From positions 1 through 11,830 of the forward strand of contig JAFMSB010000022.1 in NCBI GenBank assembly GCA_017353815.1: a stretch of DNA of 11,830 nt. The letters run 5' to 3'. The position numbers were made by a program, and so were the translations under genes. How positions within the stretch are numbered: position 1 is the stretch's first letter; the number at the start of each line of letters is the position of its first letter. Shown in pieces: positions 7,478 through 11,830 of the stretch. Source of the DNA: Methylocapsa sp. (lineage in GTDB: Bacteria; Pseudomonadota; Alphaproteobacteria; Rhizobiales; Beijerinckiaceae). The notes beneath the pieces were generated by a model. It worked only from the letters and a program-made list of their open reading frames with translations, ran no database searches and had not been told where the DNA came from.

Positions 7478-8707
7478 TTACCTCCCCTTCGGCGGCACGC
7501 CTCTTTTGCCCTTTTGGCCCAGGCCGAGGATGATGTTTGGCGGCACAAGATGCAAAGCGAGCCAAAGCTTGATTGCCCATGACCCCACAACCCGCGAGAT
7601 CGAATCGTAATACGTGACGAGCGCCGCCGCCCCGCGTGACCGGCGCGACCAATACGGTGCCCCCGGCTCCGGATTTGAGCAGTCGAGCCGGAAAAGCAGC
7701 CAAAGGAATTCGATCCAGACCCAGCCCCGGCCAACGAGCCTCCCGGCATGCGCCGCCAAATGATCGACGAGAATGGCTCGCGCCTTCCTGTTGCTGTCGC
7801 CGGCCCCGCCCTCTTTATAGGGAAGGACGTTGTTGAGCTGCGGCCTTTGGGTGAAGATATTGTTTCCGTGCATCCGGTAAACGGCAAGCGGCCTGTCGAT
7901 TAGCACGCTGCCGCTGACCGCGTTAATGCCGACGCAAAAATAAAGATCGGTCCCCGTGCGCAATTCAAGGAGAGCAGGATTATCCGCAAAGAGAGCAAGA
8001 GCATCCCGGCGGAAACAATTTCCCGAGGTTGGCGCCCAGACCCACTGCCTTGTGCGGCGGACGAAGCGAAGTGCATCGAGCACGCTCGTATCGAACCCCG
8101 GGCGCGGCCAAGTCTCGCCGATGGGATGCAGGTAAGGCCGCACCGCGCGGGGCCTCGCTCCCCGGCGCGTTCTTAGCACGCGGTTGAAGTCGTGCTCCGT
8201 TCCTAAGACCACTTGATCGCCCGCGAGCTGAAGCATATCGGCCGAAGTAAATCCCACATGCACGCGCAGCGAAAGATGGACAAAGACGTGTGTCTCGATA
8301 CATCTGGGCAGGAGAAAGTCGTCGGCGTCGAGAAAGATGACATAAGGCCCGCTCGAAGCCGCAAGCCCTTCGAGCGCGGCCGGGGTCTGGCCGGCGTTCT
8401 CCGTCCGGAAAATGACCTTGAGATTCGGATGACGCGCTGCAAGCTCCCGCAAGACGGCCGCGCTCTCGTCGGTTGAGGCGTTATCGACCGCTATGCATTC
8501 GACATGCGGGTAGGTCTGGCCAAAAACCGACTGAACGGTCGCCGGTAAAAACCGCCCGTAATTGAAATTAACGACGATGACGCTGACAAGCGGCAGGCGG
8601 AAAGGCGGTTGTGCACCGCTGGGATCGCTTGCAGGATCGGCATCCTTCGCCCTGGCAAAGCCACCCGGCACGGCAAGGACTTCATTTTTGTCTACCGTCA
8701 ATGCCAA
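7478..8707 (-). CDS. Glycosyltransferase family 2
   Basis: The protein (about 409 residues) has a GT-A catalytic domain of family GT2: the N-terminal strand LPLVSVIVVNFNYG (38-51), nucleotide-binding DNASTDES (75-82) and the DxD-type metal-binding motif FLDADDFLLP (125-134). A middle region (APTSGNCFRRDAL) and a later GTDLYF stretch resemble the acceptor side of this fold. The C-terminal third is basic and contains amphipathic or hydrophobic stretches (WVWIEFLWLLF and IKLWLALHLVPPN), suggesting membrane association. It probably adds a sugar to a surface glycan from a nucleotide sugar; the specificity is not readable. There is no ATG before the catalytic core: the frame is bounded by a TGA at about 8722-8724, leaving TTG 8707, TTG 8701 (GGGA about seven bases before it) or later GTG codons. 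Its base composition is clearly richer in G+C than the polysaccharide genes to the left. It lies 75 bases after the RAM-domain gene and may share its transcript. Confidence 0.88.
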   Translation of the reverse strand: MALTVDKNEVLAVPGGFARAKDADPASDPSGAQPPFRLPLVSVIVVNFNYGRFLPATVQSVFGQTYPHVECIAVDNASTDESAAVLRELAARHPNLKVIFRTENAGQTPAALEGLAASSGPYVIFLDADDFLLPRCIETHVFVHLSLRVHVGFTSADMLQLAGDQVVLGTEHDFNRVLRTRRGARPRAVRPYLHPIGETWPRPGFDTSVLDALRFVRRTRQWVWAPTSGNCFRRDALALFADNPALLELRTGTDLYFCVGINAVSGSVLIDRPLAVYRMHGNNIFTQRPQLNNVLPYKEGGAGDSNRKARAILVDHLAAHAGRLVGRGWVWIEFLWLLFRLDCSNPEPGAPYWSRRSRGAAALVTYYDSISRVVGSWAIKLWLALHLVPPNIILGLGQKGKRGVPPKGR

Positions 8708-8782
8708 TTCCCGCGCGTCGCATCAAGCCCGTGCTTGGTCCTCCTCTTCGGGAGCCGCACGGACCCGACTCTCCTGCCAAAT

Positions 8783-9133
8783 TCAACCGCTGCCCGCTAG
8801 CCGATAAGCGGCTTTGGCTTTAAGATTCTCTAAGGCTATCCGCGAGGTGACGTTTTTGAGAGGAGCCGAATTGACGAGGCTTCGATAAAAGCTGTCGTAA
8901 GCTGACATGTCCGCGACGGCGACGCGCAATCCGAAATCCGCATCTCCCGCCAAGCGGTAAAACTCCACGACCTCGGGCATGGCAACGACTTTTTCGGTAA
9001 AGTCGGCAATGCTACGGCTGTCGTGGTCAGCGACCTCAATCGAAACAAACACGGTGAGCCCTGGGCCCAGCCTTGGCGTGCTCGGAAAAGCATCTTCCCG
9101 GCCGGCCGCGCAAGCGGATAGCTGCTCGCTCAC
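8783..9133 (-). CDS. Stand-alone Lrp/AsnC RAM (ligand-binding) domain protein
   Basis: The 116-residue protein matches the C-terminal effector and oligomerisation domain of Lrp/AsnC regulators from about residue 22: GLTVFVSIEVADHD, then VVAMPEVVEFYRLAGDADF, VAVADMSAYDSFY and the closing PLKNVTSRIALE. The N-terminal helix-turn-helix (about 60 residues in a 150-160 residue Lrp) is absent, replaced by about 21 unrelated residues, and no frame in the 90 bases upstream encodes one. The start is well supported: GTG 9133 with a full GGAGGT six bases before it, and a candidate promoter further up. It therefore looks like an intact short gene rather than a fragment. Such RAM-only proteins may bind amino acids or form mixed oligomers with full Lrp proteins; its role here is unknown. 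It is on the same strand as the glycosyltransferase downstream and the YcgN gene upstream. Confidence 0.85.
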   Translation of the reverse strand: MSEQLSACAAGREDAFPSTPRLGPGLTVFVSIEVADHDSRSIADFTEKVVAMPEVVEFYRLAGDADFGLRVAVADMSAYDSFYRSLVNSAPLKNVTSRIALENLKAKAAYRLAGSG

Positions 9134-9172
9134 TTCCGCACCTCCAGAATCAAGTTCATAAATCCGATTAAG

Positions 9173-9201
9173 TTAATATACTGTCTTGCGATTCGCGGCA
9201 A
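9173..9201 (-). promoter_or_regulatory. Candidate sigma-70 promoter of the RAM-domain gene
   Basis: On the minus strand, TTGCCG (9201-9196) and TATTAA (9178-9173) are separated by exactly 17 bases, each matching the consensus at four of six positions. The predicted transcript start would be about 33 bases before GTG 9133, leaving a short leader containing GGAGGT (9145-9140). The leader and -10 area are markedly A+T-rich compared with the surroundings. Confidence 0.45.
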
Positions 9202-9202
9202 G

Positions 9203-9221
9203 CCCGCCACCATAGGGCGGG
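9203..9221 (-). terminator. Weak hairpin just after the YcgN-like gene
   Basis: CCCGCC (9203-9208) and GGCGGG (9216-9221) form a 6-bp G+C stem with a seven-base loop, one base past the stop of the YcgN-like gene and just ahead of the candidate promoter of the next gene. No T run follows on the minus strand, so termination by it would be inefficient. The structure is seen; the role is inferred. Confidence 0.3.
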
Positions 9222-9222
9222 G

Positions 9223-9828
9223 TCATGAATTATTTTTGCTTGCGTCCCCCGAGGCGGCAGGGCCTTTGCGGCAGGCCGCCGGCCGCTTTGCCGGCCATGC
9301 CACGATATGGCGCGGGTAATCGGCAGGCTCGACTTCCTTTTCCGATGCAATCACCCGTCCCTTCACTGAGACCCCTGCCTCATGCACACTCTCCTTGGAG
9401 CCCGAAACGAGCGGGTGCCACCAGAAAAGATCACGCCCTTCGGCCACGAGCCGGTAAGCGCACGTTGACGGAAGCCAGCCAAGCACGCGGACTTTTGCCG
9501 CAGTCAAGCGGATGCAATCGCGCACCCGGCGCTGCCTTCGCGCGTAATCGGAGCACCGGCAATTTCCCGCATCGAATAATTTACATCCTATATCCGTGAA
9601 ATAAACCTTTCCCGTGTGCTCGTCCTCGAGCTTGACCAGGCAGCAGCGGCCGCAGCCATCGCAAAGGCTTTCCCATTCCTCGTGGGTGAGCTCCTCGAGA
9701 GTCTTTTGCTTCCAAAACGGCGTTAGTCCCGAAGGAAGCGCGAGCGTTGTCGTTGACCGGGCGCGGGGGGTCTTGGCCATTGCCGCCTTTGCCGCGGCTG
9801 CCGAGTCTGGCTGAGACTGCCGGCTCAC
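9223..9828 (-). CDS. YcgN/UPF0260 family cysteine-cluster protein
   Basis: The 201-residue protein carries the family core: [19 protein letters not shown] (38-56) leading into CDGCGRCC (cysteines 56, 59, 62, 63), then further cysteines at 82, 90, 92, 105 and 123 and the [11 protein letters not shown] and WWHPLVSG stretches characteristic of YcgN. The cysteine cluster (YkgJ-type) is predicted to bind iron-sulfur or zinc; the cellular role is not established. The first 30 or so residues are low-complexity Ala/Ser/Arg and probably disordered. GTG 9828 is chosen because GGGGAAGA lies before it; ATG 9780 is an alternative that trims 16 residues. The last 15-20 residues are also unconserved-looking. 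It is divergent from the penicillin-binding protein gene, with a short shared upstream region. Confidence 0.9.
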   Translation of the reverse strand: MSRQSQPDSAAAAKAAMAKTPRARSTTTLALPSGLTPFWKQKTLEELTHEEWESLCDGCGRCCLVKLEDEHTGKVYFTDIGCKLFDAGNCRCSDYARRQRRVRDCIRLTAAKVRVLGWLPSTCAYRLVAEGRDLFWWHPLVSGSKESVHEAGVSVKGRVIASEKEVEPADYPRHIVAWPAKRPAACRKGPAASGDASKNNS

Positions 9829-9860
9829 CGATCATCTTCCCCTTCCCGCAACGGCCAGAG

Positions 9861-9889
9861 TTGACACTTGGCTCAAGCCGACGTCAAGA
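9861..9889 (+). promoter_or_regulatory. Candidate promoter of the penicillin-binding protein gene
   Basis: TTGACA at 9861-9866 is a perfect -35 consensus in the short divergent region. At 17-base spacing the -10 would be TCAAGA (9884-9889), a poor match, so the call is tentative. If real, transcription would start near 9896, which argues against TTG 9861 as the translation start and fits the TTG at 9936 instead. Confidence 0.3.
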
Positions 9890-9935
9890 AGAAGCGGCGC
9901 AGCGCCATTTGTTCAGCTGGCTAGGGAGCCCCAAT

Positions 9936-11830
9936 TTGTCCGGGCGGCGATCCTCCAATTTCCGGCAAAAAATCAAGCGGACCCTGCTCGGGGCCGACGC
10001 ATTCGTCGATTCCTCTCTCCATTCGGGCCTCAAGGGCGCAAGGGACAAATATGCCGCCTTCACCGCCTTTATGGATGGATTTCATATCTCCGGCTGGCGG
10101 CGCGTCCTCAACGAACTCGCCTGCGAGGCGCTCACCCTTGGCATTGGGTTTGGATTGCTCTCGCTCACGCTCGCGATCCCTGCTTTTCAAGAGACTTCCG
10201 AAGACTGGCTCAAGAAGACCGATTTTGCGGTCACATTTCTCGACAGCTATGGGCAGGAGGCCGGACGGCGCGGAATAAAGCACGACGAAAAGGTCTCGTT
10301 GGACGATATGCCTCCAAATCTCGTCCATGCCGTGATTGCCACGGAGGACCGGCGCTTTTTCGAGCACTTCGGCATCGATGTGATCGGTACGTTTCGGGCC
10401 CTTACCGTCAACGCCAAGGCCGATACCGTGGTCCAGGGCGGCTCCACGATCACGCAGCAGCTGGCGAAAAATCTTTTTCTTTCGAACCAGAGGACGCTTG
10501 AGCGCAAAATCAAGGAGGCCTATCTCGCGCTTTGGCTCGAGTTCCACATTTCCAAGCTGGAAATTCTGCAGCTTTACCTCGACCGCGCCTACCTCGGCGG
10601 GGGCGCCTTTGGCGTTCAAGCTGCGGCCGAATTTTACTTTGGCAAATCCGTGCGCGACCTCTCGCTTGCGGAGTGCGCAATGATCGCCGGCCTCTTCAAG
10701 GCGCCGACAAAATTTGCGCCTCACATCAATCTTCCAGCGGCCCGCGCGCGAGCGGCGGATGTGCTGAACAATATGGTCGAAGCCGGCTATCTGACGGAAG
10801 GACAGATTTATCCGGCCTTGCGCAATCCGGCGACTCCGGTCGACCGCAGCAAGGATGTGACCCCGGAATGGTACCTCGATTTCGCCTTTAGCGAGGTCAA
10901 AAGGCTAGCCGACGAGAAGAAGCTTGGCGACGAGCGCGTGCTCACTGTGCGCACAGCTCTCGATGCGAATCTGCAAAGGTATGCCGAGCAGACCCTCGAG
11001 GATGAATTGCGCGAGCATGGGCCGCAGTTCAAGGTCAAGCAAGGGGCGATCGTCGTCGTGGAGCCGCTCGGCGCGCTCAAGGCGATGGTTGGCGGGCGGG
11101 ACTATGGCGCGAGCCAATTCAACCGGGCAACCGATGCCCTGCGCCAGCCGGGCTCGTCTTTTAAGCCTTTTGTTTATTTGACCGCGCTCGAGACCGGCCG
11201 TTTCAAGCCTTCGACCATCGTTGTCGACGGGCCGATCTGCGTCGGCAATTGGTGCCCCCGCAATTACAAGAATAGTTACGCCGGCCGCGTCCCGCTGGTC
11301 ACGGCTCTTGCGCGCTCTCTAAATACGGTCGCGGTTCGCTTGTCCGTCGAGATTGGCAAGGCCAACCCGGTGCCAGGGCACAATAACACCTGGGATGAAG
11401 CCAAGCGCGGCCGAGCCAAGATCGTCGAAACCGCCCGTCTCATGGGCCTGACGACGCCGCTCACCGATACCGTCTCTCTGCCGATCGGCGCCGACGAAGT
11501 CACCGTCATCGACATGGCCTCGGCTTATTGCACCTTCGCGAATGACGGGTTGCGCGCCCCGCCCTATGCCGCAGTCGAGATCCTTAACAGCCGCGGCGAG
11601 GTGATCTACCGCCACGACCGCGACGCGCCGCCGCTCAAGCGGATCGTCGACCGCGAAACCGTAGAGACCATGGTTTCGATGATGACGCAGGTGGTCGAGG
11701 CAGGCACGGGGCGGCGCGCCCATCTCGATAATATCGAGGTTGCGGGCAAGACCGGAACGACGAACGGCTACACCAACGCGTGGTTCATTGGCTACACTGG
11801 GAATTACGTCGGTGCAGTGTGGTACGGCAA
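9936..11830 (+). CDS. Class A penicillin-binding protein 1A-type (GT51 transglycosylase plus transpeptidase), partial at right edge
   Basis: This enzyme polymerises lipid II into glycan strands and crosslinks peptides on the outer face of the inner membrane. A cytoplasmic N-terminus is followed by a single membrane helix at about 66-84. The GT51 domain has EDRRFFEHFGID (catalytic Glu137), GGSTITQQLAKN, RKIKEAYLALWLE, YLDRAYLGGGAFGV and KAPTKFAP in the usual order. The transpeptidase domain has SSFK (Ser407, Lys410), SLN (461-463) and KTG (605-607). All key residues are present. The frame is open to the window edge after 631 codons, so the last part of the transpeptidase domain and tail are missing. 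No in-frame ATG precedes the membrane helix except one at 10071. TTG 9936 is chosen because GGGAG lies eight bases before it; TTG 9909 or 9861 are alternatives. The N-terminal region, including SGWRRVLNEL and FQETSEDWLKKTD, follows the pattern of rhizobial homologues. Confidence 0.95.
   Translation, partial: MSGRRSSNFRQKIKRTLLGADAFVDSSLHSGLKGARDKYAAFTAFMDGFHISGWRRVLNELACEALTLGIGFGLLSLTLAIPAFQETSEDWLKKTDFAVTFLDSYGQEAGRRGIKHDEKVSLDDMPPNLVHAVIATEDRRFFEHFGIDVIGTFRALTVNAKADTVVQGGSTITQQLAKNLFLSNQRTLERKIKEAYLALWLEFHISKLEILQLYLDRAYLGGGAFGVQAAAEFYFGKSVRDLSLAECAMIAGLFKAPTKFAPHINLPAARARAADVLNNMVEAGYLTEGQIYPALRNPATPVDRSKDVTPEWYLDFAFSEVKRLADEKKLGDERVLTVRTALDANLQRYAEQTLEDELREHGPQFKVKQGAIVVVEPLGALKAMVGGRDYGASQFNRATDALRQPGSSFKPFVYLTALETGRFKPSTIVVDGPICVGNWCPRNYKNSYAGRVPLVTALARSLNTVAVRLSVEIGKANPVPGHNNTWDEAKRGRAKIVETARLMGLTTPLTDTVSLPIGADEVTVIDMASAYCTFANDGLRAPPYAAVEILNSRGEVIYRHDRDAPPLKRIVDRETVETMVSMMTQVVEAGTGRRAHLDNIEVAGKTGTTNGYTNAWFIGYTGNYVGAVWYG

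Noticed and set aside
7234..7887. Minus-strand frame of 217 codons overlapping the end of the glycosyltransferase
   Set aside because: It is in another frame of the same strand as the GT2 gene, has no recognisable domain and a composition typical of an out-of-frame shadow.
9861..9863. TTG 9861 as start of the penicillin-binding protein
   Set aside because: It coincides with a perfect TTGACA -35 hexamer and has no spaced Shine-Dalgarno sequence, and the residues before the conserved N-terminal region look non-coding.
9921..10724. Long minus-strand open frame of 267 codons
   Set aside because: It lies wholly antisense to the GT51 domain of the penicillin-binding protein, whose motifs are unmistakable. 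Its protein shows no family features, and long antisense frames are common in G+C-rich coding DNA.

Overview
The window looks like a chromosomal segment of an alphaproteobacterium, most likely of the order Hyphomicrobiales. This is inferred from the rhizobial style of the ExoP-type copolymerase/kinase and of the class A penicillin-binding protein at the right edge, whose N-terminal part closely follows the rhizobial pattern. No rRNA, tRNA, CRISPR array or complete insertion sequence was seen.

Left part (1 to about 6785) is an exopolysaccharide or capsule locus built as two divergent arms. The minus-strand arm runs leftward from about 3252: an initiating polyprenyl-phosphate sugar-phosphate transferase, a flippase-like gene whose 5' third appears broken by frameshifts and stops, and a multi-pass membrane protein that is probably the polymerase and runs off the left edge. 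The plus-strand arm is one long gene (4401-6785) for a Wzz-type chain-length regulator fused to a BY-kinase. Together these are the expected parts of a Wzx/Wzy-dependent export system: start the lipid-linked unit, flip it, polymerise it and control chain length. About 1.15 kb of gene-poor, decayed-looking DNA separates the arms and carries a small operator-like palindrome just before the kinase gene.

The middle (6786-7477) is about 0.7 kb with no convincing gene. It holds a few weak small ORFs and a stem-loop.

Right part (7478-11830) is visibly more G+C-rich. On the minus strand are a family 2 glycosyltransferase, a stand-alone Lrp/AsnC-type RAM (ligand-binding) domain protein without a helix-turn-helix, and a YcgN/UPF0260 cysteine-cluster protein. 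Divergent from these, on the plus strand, is a bifunctional penicillin-binding protein (GT51 plus transpeptidase) cut off by the right edge.

No clearly new biological system was found. The points most worth following up are the broken flippase, the HTH-less RAM protein with its own good promoter and ribosome binding site, a tandem duplication of the initiation region of the polymerase-like gene, and the small ORFs after the kinase gene. Several genes here have no usable ATG start.
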